A stretch of 13,647 nucleotides of DNA, from contig JAUXBK010000042.1 of NCBI GenBank assembly GCA_030619405.1, positions 1-13,647 of the forward strand, read 5' to 3'. Both the position numbers and the translations under genes were made by a program. This DNA comes from Sedimenticola sp. Lineage in GTDB: Bacteria; Pseudomonadota; Gammaproteobacteria; Chromatiales; Chromatiaceae. Below, piece after piece: positions 7,513 through 13,647 of this stretch. Within the stretch, counting starts at the first letter, position 1; each line of letters opens with the position of its first letter. Under the pieces are notes generated by a model. It made no database searches. It had not been told where the DNA came from and saw nothing but the letters and a program-made list of their open reading frames with translations.

Positions 7513-8628
7513 TCAGCGTTCCAAAAGGATTCTGAGCATACGTCTCAAAGGTTCGGCAGCGCCCCAGAGCAACTGGTCTCCAACGGTGAATGCCGAGAGA
7601 TATCGACCACCCATCGCCAGCTTGCGCAGGCGGCCCACCGGAACCGAGAGCGTTCCCGTGACGACCGCTGGTGTCAGTTCCCTGATACTCCGTTCACGAT
7701 CATTGGGCACCACCTTCACCCATGCGTTGGCGGATGCCAGAATTCCTTCGACTTCATCTATCGGCACATCACGGCGTAACTTGATAGTCAGTGCCTGACT
7801 GTGGGACCGCATGGCGCCAATCCGGACACAGATACCGTCGATCGGCAGCGGTTCGTTCTCCAGCCCCAGGACCTTATTGGTCTCGGCGCCGCCCTTCCAC
7901 TCCTCTCGACTCTGCCCGTTCGGCAGCTGGGTGTCGATCCAGGGGATCAGACTGCCCGCCAGCGGCACCCCGAAGTTCTCAGTGGGAAACCGGTCACTGC
8001 GCAGGGTACCGGCCACCCGCCGGTCGATCTCCAGGATCGCCGAGGAGGGGTCATCCAGCAGCGGCCTGGCCGCCTCATGGATCGCCCCCATCTGCTCGAT
8101 CAGCTCCCGCATGTTCTTGGCACCGGCACCTGAGGCCGCCTGATAGGTCATGGCAGTCACCCACTCCACCAGCCCCGCACCAAACAGGCCACCCAGGGCC
8201 ATCAGCATCAGGCTGACGGTGCAGTTGCCACCGATAAAGTCTTTCACACCGGCATCCAGTGCATCTGTGATCAGGTTCATATTCACCGGATCCAGCACGA
8301 TTACACTGTCCGGTTCCATTCGCAGGCTGGAGGCGGCATCGATCCAGTAGCCTTTCCACCCGGCCTCTCGCAGGCTGCCGAACACCTGTTTGGTATATGC
8401 GCCTCCCTGGCAGGTGACGATGACGTCCATGCCCCGCAGCTGCTCGATGTCGAGCGCATCCACGAGCGGCGCCGGGCCCCGGCCCACATCGGGGCCCGGC
8501 TGGCCCGTTTGAGAGGTGCTGAAAAACAGGGGCTCGTCGATCAGGTCGAAGTCTCCTTCTGCCTGCATCCGCTCCATCAGGACCGACCCGACCATCCCAC
8601 GCCAGCCAACAAATCCGATACGTCTCAT
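7513..8628 (-). CDS. asd: Aspartate-semialdehyde dehydrogenase
   Basis: Asd reduces L-4-aspartyl phosphate to L-aspartate 4-semialdehyde with NADPH. This is the branch point to lysine/diaminopimelate, threonine, methionine and isoleucine. The 371-residue product is of the Gram-negative gammaproteobacterial type. It has the N-terminal Rossmann motif GFVGWRGMVGS (5-15), the acylated catalytic cysteine C136 in GGNCTVSL, the substrate-binding R269 in CVRIGAMRSHS, and the general acid/base H276. These sit one or two positions from the E. coli numbers. It starts with ATG 22 bp after leuB, with only a weak Shine-Dalgarno sequence, so it is probably read on the leuB transcript. A 220-bp gap without a clear terminator separates it from fimV. 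Confidence 0.97.
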   Translation of the reverse strand: MRRIGFVGWRGMVGSVLMERMQAEGDFDLIDEPLFFSTSQTGQPGPDVGRGPAPLVDALDIEQLRGMDVIVTCQGGAYTKQVFGSLREAGWKGYWIDAASSLRMEPDSVIVLDPVNMNLITDALDAGVKDFIGGNCTVSLMLMALGGLFGAGLVEWVTAMTYQAASGAGAKNMRELIEQMGAIHEAARPLLDDPSSAILEIDRRVAGTLRSDRFPTENFGVPLAGSLIPWIDTQLPNGQSREEWKGGAETNKVLGLENEPLPIDGICVRIGAMRSHSQALTIKLRRDVPIDEVEGILASANAWVKVVPNDRERSIRELTPAVVTGTLSVPVGRLRKLAMGGRYLSAFTVGDQLLWGAAEPLRRMLRILLER

Positions 8629-8650
8629 GGTGTTATTCCATCGTTCTCAA

Positions 8651-9733
8651 TCAACCTTCACGCAGTGCAGCGGCCACTGCATCCCCCATCTCTACGGTGC
8701 CCACCTCGCGGGTTCCTGCCGAGAGGATATCTGCGGTGCGCAGACCATCGTCCAGCACCCGGTTCACCGCCCGTTCCACCCGGCCTGCCAGCTCCGGCTC
8801 ATCGAAGGAGTAGCGCAGCAGCATGGCCACCGAGAGAATGGTTGCCAACGGGTTGGCCAACCCCTTGCCGGCGATGTCGGGGGCAGAGCCGTGGATCGGC
8901 TCATACATCCCCTTGCCGTTCGCGTCCAGCGAGGCCGAGGGCAACATCCCGATGGAACCGGTCAACATGGCGGCGCAATCGGAGAGAATGTCACCGAACA
9001 TGTTGGTGGTCACCATCACGTCGAACTGTTTCGGTTCCCGCACCAACTGCATGGCAGCGTTGTCCACGTACATATGGGAGAGTTCCACCTGGGGGTTCTC
9101 CCGGCCGACGCGAATCGCCACTTCCCGCCAGAGTTCAGTACACTCCAGCACATTGGCCTTGTCCACGGAGCAGACCCGGCCATCCCGCTTGCCGGCGATA
9201 TCCATCGCCACCCGTACGATTCGGTCGATCTCGGACTCCCGGTAGACGAGGGTGTTGAACCCCTCCTTTTCACCGTTGTCCAGGGTGCGCACCCCCCTGG
9301 GCTGACCGAAATAGATACCCCCGGTCAGTTCCCGTACGATCATGATGTCGAGCCCGGAGACCACCTTGGACTTCAAGGTGGAGGCTTCCGCCAGCTGGGG
9401 ATAGAGGATCGCGGGTCGCAGGTTGGCGAACAGCTCCAGTTCGGAGCGCAGGCCAAGCAGCCCCTTCTCGGGGCGCACCGCGATATCCAGCGGTTCCCAC
9501 TTGGGCCCCCCGACAGCACCAAGCAGCACCGCATCCGCCTGTTTCGCCAGTTCCAGGGTGACATCCGGCAACGGGTGGCCCGCTGCATCGTAGGCACTTC
9601 CCCCCACCAGGGCCTCGTCCAGATCTACATCCAGCCCAAATTCGTCCCTCAGGGTGGTCAGCACCTTGACTGCTTCAACCACGATCTCGGGACCGATTCC
9701 ATCCCCCGGCAATACCAGAATCCGCTTACTCAT
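8651..9733 (-). CDS. leuB: 3-isopropylmalate dehydrogenase
   Basis: LeuB oxidises and decarboxylates (2R,3S)-3-isopropylmalate with NAD to 2-oxoisocaproate, the last pathway-specific step before transamination to leucine. The 360-residue product begins MSKRILVLPGDGIGPE and has the substrate-binding LRSELELFANLRPA block (95-108), Tyr141 in RELTGGIYFG, Lys192 in DKANVLE, metal-binding aspartates in YVDNAAM (D224) and NMFGDILSD (D248, D252), and the NAD-binding GSAPDIAGKGLANP (282-295). I start it at the ATG ending at 9733. A TTG three codons upstream would leave only one base after the GGAAGG ribosome binding site (9744-9749), while the ATG leaves ten. It is separated from leuD by a 252-bp gap holding a large inverted repeat, unusual within a leuCDB run. 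Confidence 0.96.
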   Translation of the reverse strand: MSKRILVLPGDGIGPEIVVEAVKVLTTLRDEFGLDVDLDEALVGGSAYDAAGHPLPDVTLELAKQADAVLLGAVGGPKWEPLDIAVRPEKGLLGLRSELELFANLRPAILYPQLAEASTLKSKVVSGLDIMIVRELTGGIYFGQPRGVRTLDNGEKEGFNTLVYRESEIDRIVRVAMDIAGKRDGRVCSVDKANVLECTELWREVAIRVGRENPQVELSHMYVDNAAMQLVREPKQFDVMVTTNMFGDILSDCAAMLTGSIGMLPSASLDANGKGMYEPIHGSAPDIAGKGLANPLATILSVAMLLRYSFDEPELAGRVERAVNRVLDDGLRTADILSAGTREVGTVEMGDAVAAALREG

Positions 9734-9810
9734 TTCACTCAAACCTTCCCTTCATTTGTTCAGTTTAAATTTACCGTAGCCTTTCACGCACCAGCAGATG
9801 CCGCATTTTT

Positions 9811-9953
9811 ACCACGAAGGACACGAAGAGCACGAAGAAAAAGTAACGTAACTATTCAGCGTACTTTTGGATATGGCACTGAGTGGTGATCATGGGCCAT
9901 GCTGAACAGTTACAGGATAACAAAGCCTTCGTGCTCTTCGTGTCCTTCGTGGT
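9811..9953. repeat. Nested inverted repeat with 9-bp tandem units between leuD and leuB
   Basis: The outer arms (9811-9837 and 9927-9953) are perfect 27-bp complements. Each arm is three tandem nonamers of the form cacgaagNN, beginning at 9813, 9822 and 9831 in the left arm. A second, inner pair, gtaactattcagc (9848-9860) and gctgaacagttac (9901-9913), pairs with one mismatch. On the leuD-leuB transcript this would fold into a long hairpin. No open reading frame or transposase is associated. The CACGAAG-type unit resembles interspersed repeats I have seen in other bacterial genomes, which I cannot check here. It may limit or process read-through from leuD to leuB, though no U-tract suits a normal terminator. 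Confidence 0.85.
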
Positions 9954-9985
9954 CAATTTCAAACCACCTGATGAATGCCTCAGGC

Positions 9986-10633
9986 TCACTTTGCCTTGAC
10001 GAACACCCAGGGGGCCGCTTCGCGTCGCTGTGCCTCGAACACCCGGATCTCATCGCTGTGCTTCAGGGTGAGACCGATATCGTCCAGCCCCTCCAGCAGA
10101 CAATATTTGCGAAACTCATCCACCTGGAACGGGATCACTTCGCCGTCCGCCAGCGTCAAGGTCTGGACCGGCAGATCGATAGTGATCTCGAGAGGCCGCT
10201 CCCCACTCGCTTTCCCGAAAATAGAATCGATTATTTCACTATTTAAAACAATTGGTAAAATCCCATTCTTAAAGCAATTATTAAAGAATATATCTGCAAA
10301 ACTCGGGGCCAGTATCACCCGGAACCCATAGTCAGCCAAGGCCCAGGGGGCGTGCTCCCGGGAGGAGCCACAGCCGAAGTTGTCCCGCGTCAGCAGCACC
10401 CTGGCCCCCTGGTAGCGGGAATCGTTGAGCACGAAATCCGGATTCAGGGGTCGGTTGGTGCAATCCATTCCGGGCTCGCCATGATCCAGGTAGCGCCACT
10501 CATCGAACAGATTGGGGCCGAATCCGGTACGCTCGATCGACTTCAGAAACTGCTTCGGGATGATGGCGTCGGTGTCCACATTGGACCGGTCCAGCGGCAC
10601 CACACTGCCGGTGAATTTCTCAAATTTCTGCAT
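9986..10633 (-). CDS. leuD: 3-isopropylmalate dehydratase small subunit
   Basis: LeuD is the swivel-domain subunit of the LeuCD isomerase that interconverts 2- and 3-isopropylmalate. The 215-residue product contains VDTDAIIPKQFL (19-30), the GCGSSREHAPWAL active-site loop (87-99) and FADIFFNNCFKNGILP (112-127). The ATG at 10633 has GGAG six bases upstream and its N-terminus (MQKFEKFTG) matches the E. coli protein, so I prefer it. A GTG five codons upstream would overlap the leuC stop as GTGA. The gap from leuC is then 11 bp. Codons for residues about 111-139 lie in an 86-bp AT-rich patch (10218-10303, about 22% GC) with ATA, TTA, AAT and AGT codons unlike the rest of the gene, yet the protein sequence is normal there. 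Confidence 0.95.
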   Translation of the reverse strand: MQKFEKFTGSVVPLDRSNVDTDAIIPKQFLKSIERTGFGPNLFDEWRYLDHGEPGMDCTNRPLNPDFVLNDSRYQGARVLLTRDNFGCGSSREHAPWALADYGFRVILAPSFADIFFNNCFKNGILPIVLNSEIIDSIFGKASGERPLEITIDLPVQTLTLADGEVIPFQVDEFRKYCLLEGLDDIGLTLKHSDEIRVFEAQRREAAPWVFVKAK

Positions 10634-10639
10634 CACGCT

Positions 10640-10643
10640 CTCC
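10640..10643 (-). promoter_or_regulatory. Ribosome binding site deciding the leuD start
   Basis: GGAG on the minus strand, six bases before the ATG at 10633 and just past the leuC stop. It favours that ATG over the GTG at 10646-10648. Confidence 0.65.
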
Positions 10644-10644
10644 G

Positions 10645-12057
10645 TCACTTGTCCTGTAATTCTCTCACATCCACGAAATGGCCGACCACCGCCGCCGCTA
10701 CCGCCATCGCCGGGCTTACCAGGTGGGTCCTGCTCCCTTTGCCCTGACGCCCCTCGAAATTCCGGTTGGAGGTGGAGGCGCAGCGGTCACCCGGCGCCAG
10801 CCGGTCTGCGTTCATCGCCAGACACATGGAGCAGCCGGGATCCCGCCACTCAAAGCCGGCGGCGGTGAATATCCGATCCAGCCCCTCCTCCTCCGCCTGA
10901 CGTTTGACCAACCCGGAGCCGGGCACCACCAGGGCCTGGACCACACTCTCCACCACCTGCCGGCCTTCCGCCACCCGGGCAGCCGCCCGCAGATCCTCGA
11001 TCCTGCCGTTGGTGCAGGAGCCAATGAACACATGGTCCACCTGTATCTCCCTGATCGGGGTACCTGGCTCCAACCCCATGTACTCCAGCGCACGCTGCAT
11101 GCCGGCCGCCCGGGCCGGGTCCTCCTCTACCGCCGGATCCGGGATCTCCGCTGCCACCGGCAGCACCATCTCGGGTGAAGTACCCCAGGTCACCTGGGGC
11201 TGGATCCGCTCGGCTTCGATATGAAGTTCCCGGTCGAAACAGGCACCGTCGTCGCTGTGCAGCCGCTGCCAACTGGCTTGTGCACGCTCCCACATCTCCC
11301 CTGTGGGCGCATAGGGCCGGTCTCTGACATAGTCGCGGGTGGTCTCGTCCACCGCCACCAGCCCGGCGCGGGCACCCGCTTCGATGGTCATATTGCAGAG
11401 GGTCATACGCCCCTCCATGGAGAGGGCCCGAATCGCCTCACCGGCAAACTCGATGACGTAGCCGGTGCCGCCTGCCGTACCCAGTTCGCCGATGATGGCG
11501 AGGACGATATCCTTGGCGGTGACCCCCTCGCCCACTGACCCATCCACGTTTACCCGCATGCTTTTGGACTTTTTCTGGATCAGGCATTGGGTAGCAAGGA
11601 CATGCTCCACCTCCGAAGTACCGATACCGAAGGCAAGTGCCCCGAAGGCACCGTGGGTGGAGGTGTGGGAATCACCGCAGACCACCGTCATCCCGGGCAG
11701 GACCAGCCCCTCTTCCGGGCCGATGACATGGACGATACCCTGTCGGATGTCTCCCATACCGAATTCGGCGATATCGAACTCCTCGCAGTTCCGGCCCAGG
11801 GTCTCCACCTGCAGTCGTGCAACCGGGTCCTCGATACCTTTGTCCCGGCCTCGGGTCGGCACATTGTGATCCGGCGTCGCCACCGCCGCCCCCGAACGCC
11901 AGGCCCTGCGCCCGGACAGCCGCAGCCCTTCGAAGGCCTGGGGGGATGTCACCTCATGTACCAGGTGCCTGTCGATATAGAGAAGCGCGGTACCGTCCTC
12001 ATCGGTCCGCACCAGGTGCTCCTCCCAAAGCTTGTCATACAGCGTTCTTGAACTCAT
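10645..12057 (-). CDS. leuC: 3-isopropylmalate dehydratase large subunit
   Basis: LeuC is the aconitase-type [4Fe-4S] subunit that works with LeuD in leucine synthesis. The 470-residue product begins MSSRTLYDKLWEEHLV and has the three cluster cysteines at C348 (IGSCTNGRIED), C409 and C412 (PGCSMCLAMN), plus DHNVPT, CGDSHTSTHGAFG and FGIGTSEVEH in the N-terminal half. The reading frame stays open another 28 codons upstream, but the ATG at 12057 has AGGTGA seven bases before it and fits the family start, so the extension is rejected. It is the first gene of the leftward block and is divergent from a LysR-type regulator 122 bp away, the usual layout for control by that regulator. I see no leader peptide rich in leucine codons. 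Confidence 0.96.
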   Translation of the reverse strand: MSSRTLYDKLWEEHLVRTDEDGTALLYIDRHLVHEVTSPQAFEGLRLSGRRAWRSGAAVATPDHNVPTRGRDKGIEDPVARLQVETLGRNCEEFDIAEFGMGDIRQGIVHVIGPEEGLVLPGMTVVCGDSHTSTHGAFGALAFGIGTSEVEHVLATQCLIQKKSKSMRVNVDGSVGEGVTAKDIVLAIIGELGTAGGTGYVIEFAGEAIRALSMEGRMTLCNMTIEAGARAGLVAVDETTRDYVRDRPYAPTGEMWERAQASWQRLHSDDGACFDRELHIEAERIQPQVTWGTSPEMVLPVAAEIPDPAVEEDPARAAGMQRALEYMGLEPGTPIREIQVDHVFIGSCTNGRIEDLRAAARVAEGRQVVESVVQALVVPGSGLVKRQAEEEGLDRIFTAAGFEWRDPGCSMCLAMNADRLAPGDRCASTSNRNFEGRQGKGSRTHLVSPAMAVAAAVVGHFVDVRELQDK

Positions 12058-12064
12058 CTCTCTA

Positions 12065-12070
12065 TCACCT
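12065..12070 (-). promoter_or_regulatory. Ribosome binding site of leuC
   Basis: AGGTGA on the minus strand with a 7-bp spacer to the ATG at 12057. It settles the leuC start against an in-frame upstream extension. Confidence 0.7.
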
Positions 12071-12156
12071 CTTTCTGAAAAACTGCCCGCATTCCTCACA
12101 GCAAACAGCTTAGAGGCTGACATGATATAAAACAAATTCATCTTTTTTATTTTTAC

Positions 12157-12173
12157 TATTCCAATATAGAATA
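12157..12173. promoter_or_regulatory. Putative LysR-type operator between leuC and the regulator gene
   Basis: TATTC-N7-GAATA is a perfect inverted repeat that contains the T-N11-A core typical of LysR-family binding sites. It lies in the 122-bp divergent gap, overlaps the candidate -10 box of the regulator, and is about 100 bp before the leuC start codon. That fits autorepression plus activation of leuC. The assignment rests on pattern and position only. Confidence 0.45.
12167..12172 (+). promoter_or_regulatory. Candidate -10 box of the LysR-type gene
   Basis: TAGAAT matches TATAAT in 5 of 6 positions and ends 7 bp before the ATG, so transcription could start at the A of the start codon. 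At 17 bp upstream there is only TTTTTA, a poor -35 box, as expected for a promoter that is weak or needs an activator. Confidence 0.35.
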
Positions 12174-12179
12174 TATTAA

Positions 12180-13049
12180 ATGGACATCAACGGCCTCACC
12201 GCATTCGTCACTGTCGCCCGTTCCGGCTCCTTCTCCCGGGCCGCCGGACAGCTCTACCTCACTCAGCCGGCGGTGAGCAAGCGGGTGGCCGCACTGGAGG
12301 AGGAACTCGGGATACGCCTGCTGGACCGGATCGGGCGCCGGGTGACACTGACCGGGGCGGGCCGGGAGCTCCTGCCCCGAGCGGAGGCTGTGTTGTTGGA
12401 AGTGGCCGACATCCGCCGCAGTGTCAGTAACCTGAGCGGCAGGGTGAGCGGTGCCCTGGTGATGGGGACCAGCCATCACATCGGCCTGCGACGACTGCCA
12501 CCAGTTCTGAGAGCGTACAGCCGCGCCTTTCCTGAGGTACAGCTGGATATCCGCTTCATGGACTCAGAGTCCGCCTGCACCTCGGTGGAGAAAGGTGACC
12601 TGGAACTGGCGATCGTCACCCTGCCCCCACAACCGTCGGACAAGCTGGAGACTCGGGAGATCTGGGCCGATCCGCTGCTGTTCGTAGTGGGTCTGGGGCA
12701 CCCGCTGGCATCCCACCCCCGGGCCGATCTGGAAACCCTCGCCCACTACCCGGCGGTACTCGCCTCCCGGGGGACCTACACCCGGGAGATCATGGAGCGG
12801 GCGCTGGCACCCAGCGGAGTAGGGATACGGATCGGTATGGAGACCAACTACCTGGAGACACTGAAGATGCTGACCAGTATCGGACAGGGCTGGAGTCTGC
12901 TGCCCGAGACCATGACCCGGGAAGGGGACCTGGTGACACTGCGGGTGGAGGGGCTGGAGCTGAGCCGCTCCCTGGGTCTGGTCACCCACTGCAGCCGTAC
13001 TCTCTCAAACGCGGCCCGAGCGATGATCGATATCTGCCTGAGGGGATAG
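12180..13049 (+). CDS. LysR-type transcriptional regulator, divergent from leuC
   Basis: The 289-residue product has the LysR winged helix-turn-helix at residues 1-60 (SFSRAAGQLYLTQPAVSKRV is the core), a linker helix, and a periplasmic-binding-protein-like effector domain from about 88 to the end (LVMGTSHHIGLRRLPP onward). LysR proteins usually bind as tetramers to the promoter of the divergent gene and respond to a pathway metabolite. Here the target is most likely leuC, with an isopropylmalate-type ligand possible but unproven. A LysR gene sits at this same place in Pseudomonas genomes as I recall them. The codon just before the ATG is an in-frame TAA (12177-12179), which fixes the start. 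No Shine-Dalgarno sequence exists upstream, so initiation may be leaderless. Confidence 0.92.
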   Translation: MDINGLTAFVTVARSGSFSRAAGQLYLTQPAVSKRVAALEEELGIRLLDRIGRRVTLTGAGRELLPRAEAVLLEVADIRRSVSNLSGRVSGALVMGTSHHIGLRRLPPVLRAYSRAFPEVQLDIRFMDSESACTSVEKGDLELAIVTLPPQPSDKLETREIWADPLLFVVGLGHPLASHPRADLETLAHYPAVLASRGTYTREIMERALAPSGVGIRIGMETNYLETLKMLTSIGQGWSLLPETMTREGDLVTLRVEGLELSRSLGLVTHCSRTLSNAARAMIDICLRG

Positions 13050-13277
13050 CATATAGAGTTCGGTACCCTATTAATCACGAGATAAAAGTGACGGAGCGCC
13101 AAACCGATGGGACGCTTCGCCCATGCCAACGCCGCCACGCCCGATCTCCGCCTTGCTCTTGCGGTAGACAAAGCGTGCCTTGGTGACCCGCCGGCACAGG
13201 TCTGGACGAGGGCCTCAGTGTTGAAGCTCAGCCGGAAGGTCATCTTGTACCTAGATCCTGGTCCAAGCCCCTGGCGG
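13050..13277. other. Unassigned intergenic stretch after the LysR gene
   Basis: These 228 bp up to the second MITE copy hold no gene I can support. Both strands stay open for several dozen codons, but neither frame has a recognisable family motif or a good ribosome binding site. One strand overlaps the end of the LysR gene and the other runs into the MITE. A weak 5-bp-stem hairpin (atggg/cccat) lies near 13107. A single gtacctag octamer is at 13247-13254. It may be a decayed gene or another repeat family into which the MITE inserted. Confidence 0.4.
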
Positions 13278-13423
13278 CTAGTACAGCAAACGCTAAGTCC
13301 CTACGAACATAATGTAGGTTGGGTTAGGCGCGCATCTCACTGATATTTCAAGTTATCACACACTTCTGAGCGCGCCGTAACCCGACACCCTGATACCTCG
13401 TACTTAACATTTGCTGTACTAGT
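13278..13423. repeat. MITE-like palindromic element, copy 2
   Basis: Same 146-bp length and orientation as the element at 2-147, with 141 of 146 positions identical. Differences are one base in ttcaggtt/ttcaagtt, three near the centre (cacatacata/cacacacttc) and one in the right end. Its outer 21-bp ends pair at 19 positions, slightly better than copy 1, so it may be less decayed. It is also bounded by CTAG at both ends. It lies between the LysR gene and the next gene and ends just before a probable terminator. Confidence 0.82.
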
Positions 13424-13425
13424 GG

Positions 13426-13451
13426 GCCAACAAGCTCCTTTGGCTTTTTTT
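13426..13451 (+). terminator. Probable Rho-independent terminator
   Basis: The stem gccaa/ttggc (one more G-T pair possible) with a 9-base loop is followed by seven T residues (13445-13451). The stem is short, but the T-run is good and the place is right: after the LysR gene and MITE, before the next promoter. Confidence 0.5.
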
Positions 13452-13474
13452 CTGACGACTTTAACCAAGCGAGG

Positions 13475-13503
13475 CTGACAACCAGCAACAGAGAGGCGAT
13501 ACT
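13475..13503 (+). promoter_or_regulatory. Candidate sigma-70-like promoter for the SDR gene
   Basis: CTGACA (5/6 match to -35) is followed after exactly 17 bp by GATACT (4/6 match to -10). Transcription would start near 13510, about 24 bases before the ATG, leaving room for the GGAGG ribosome binding site at 13521-13525. Confidence 0.45.
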
Positions 13504-13533
13504 TTGGGGCATATACACATGGAGGGAAGGTCA

Positions 13534-13647
13534 ATGTCGAACAAATCCGTCGCCGTTGTCACTGGCGCTTATCGTGGTCTGGGCTATGAAACCTGCCGCC
13601 AACTGGCAAAACTGGATTATAAAGTCATCCTCACTGCGCGCAGAGAG
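13534..13647 (+). CDS. Short-chain dehydrogenase/reductase, N-terminal part (cut by window end)
   Basis: Only the first 38 codons are in the window. They encode a classical SDR N-terminus: a beta strand (VAVV), the NAD(P)-binding glycine motif TGAYRGLG (TGxxxGxG, residues 10-17), a helix, and a second strand ending in ILTARRE. A basic residue after the second strand is often seen in NADP-preferring members, a weak hint. The ATG has GGAGG eight bases upstream and a candidate promoter and terminator before it, so it is a separate transcription unit from the LysR gene. Substrate and pathway cannot be told from this fragment. Confidence 0.85.
   Translation, partial: MSNKSVAVVTGAYRGLGYETCRQLAKLDYKVILTARRE

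Noticed and set aside
12058..12141. 28-codon N-terminal extension of leuC
   Set aside because: The downstream ATG has a good ribosome binding site and matches the family N-terminus, and the extension lies in the divergent regulatory region.
12058..12179. Leucine attenuator or leader peptide before leuC
   Set aside because: The gap is 122 bp, with no short frame rich in leucine codons and no terminator hairpin with a T-run on the minus strand.
12848..13243. Minus-strand 131-codon open frame overlapping the LysR gene end
   Set aside because: Half of it is antisense to the LysR effector domain, with no recognisable motif and no ribosome binding site. It was kept only as part of the unexplained segment.
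2..13423. MITE pair as the ends of a composite transposon carrying the biosynthetic genes
   Set aside because: The enclosed genes are core chromosomal genes in conserved order, there is no transposase, and copies this numerous in intergenic DNA usually arise by independent insertion.

Overview
This window looks like ordinary chromosome from a gammaproteobacterium. The evidence is the gene order leuC-leuD-leuB-asd-fimV-truA-trpF-trpBA-accD with a divergent LysR gene beside leuC. Apart from the position of trpBA, this is the arrangement I know from Pseudomonas-type genomes. The presence of fimV, a gammaproteobacterial polar/type IV pilus gene, agrees. The intergenic DNA carries several repeat families (MITE-like palindromes, 7-bp and 9-bp tandem units) of the kind I associate with Chromatiales-like sulfur-oxidising gammaproteobacteria. 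I cannot name the species from sequence alone.

Layout: ten complete genes on the minus strand read leftward from 12057 to 157. leuC, leuD and leuB make the leucine branch, and asd makes aspartate semialdehyde. fimV encodes an envelope/pole-organising protein and truA a tRNA pseudouridine synthase. trpF, trpB and trpA cover the third and the last two reactions of tryptophan synthesis, and accD encodes the carboxyltransferase beta subunit of acetyl-CoA carboxylase. Many junctions are tight: trpB/trpA share ATGA, trpF overlaps trpB by 14 bp, leuC and leuD are 11 bp apart, asd and leuB 22 bp, and trpA and accD 19 bp. Breaks with room for regulation lie at leuD-leuB (252 bp, a large nested inverted repeat), asd-fimV (220 bp), fimV-truA (103 bp, a 12-bp-stem hairpin) and trpF-truA (72 bp, heptamer repeats).

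On the plus strand, a LysR-type regulator (12180-13049) is divergent from leuC and probably senses a leucine-pathway signal. Its ATG follows directly on an in-frame stop, has no Shine-Dalgarno sequence, and sits 7 nt after a TATAAT-like hexamer. An inverted repeat that fits a LysR operator overlaps that hexamer. The 484-bp gap that follows holds an unexplained 228-bp stretch, a 146-bp MITE-like element, a probable intrinsic terminator and a candidate promoter. The window ends in the first 38 codons of a short-chain dehydrogenase.

The two MITE-like copies (2-147 and 13278-13423) are in direct orientation, 141/146 identical, and bracket the whole biosynthetic block. I found no defence system, CRISPR array, complete insertion sequence or RNA gene. 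The points worth a second look are the repeats, an AT-rich patch inside leuD, and the start region of the regulator.
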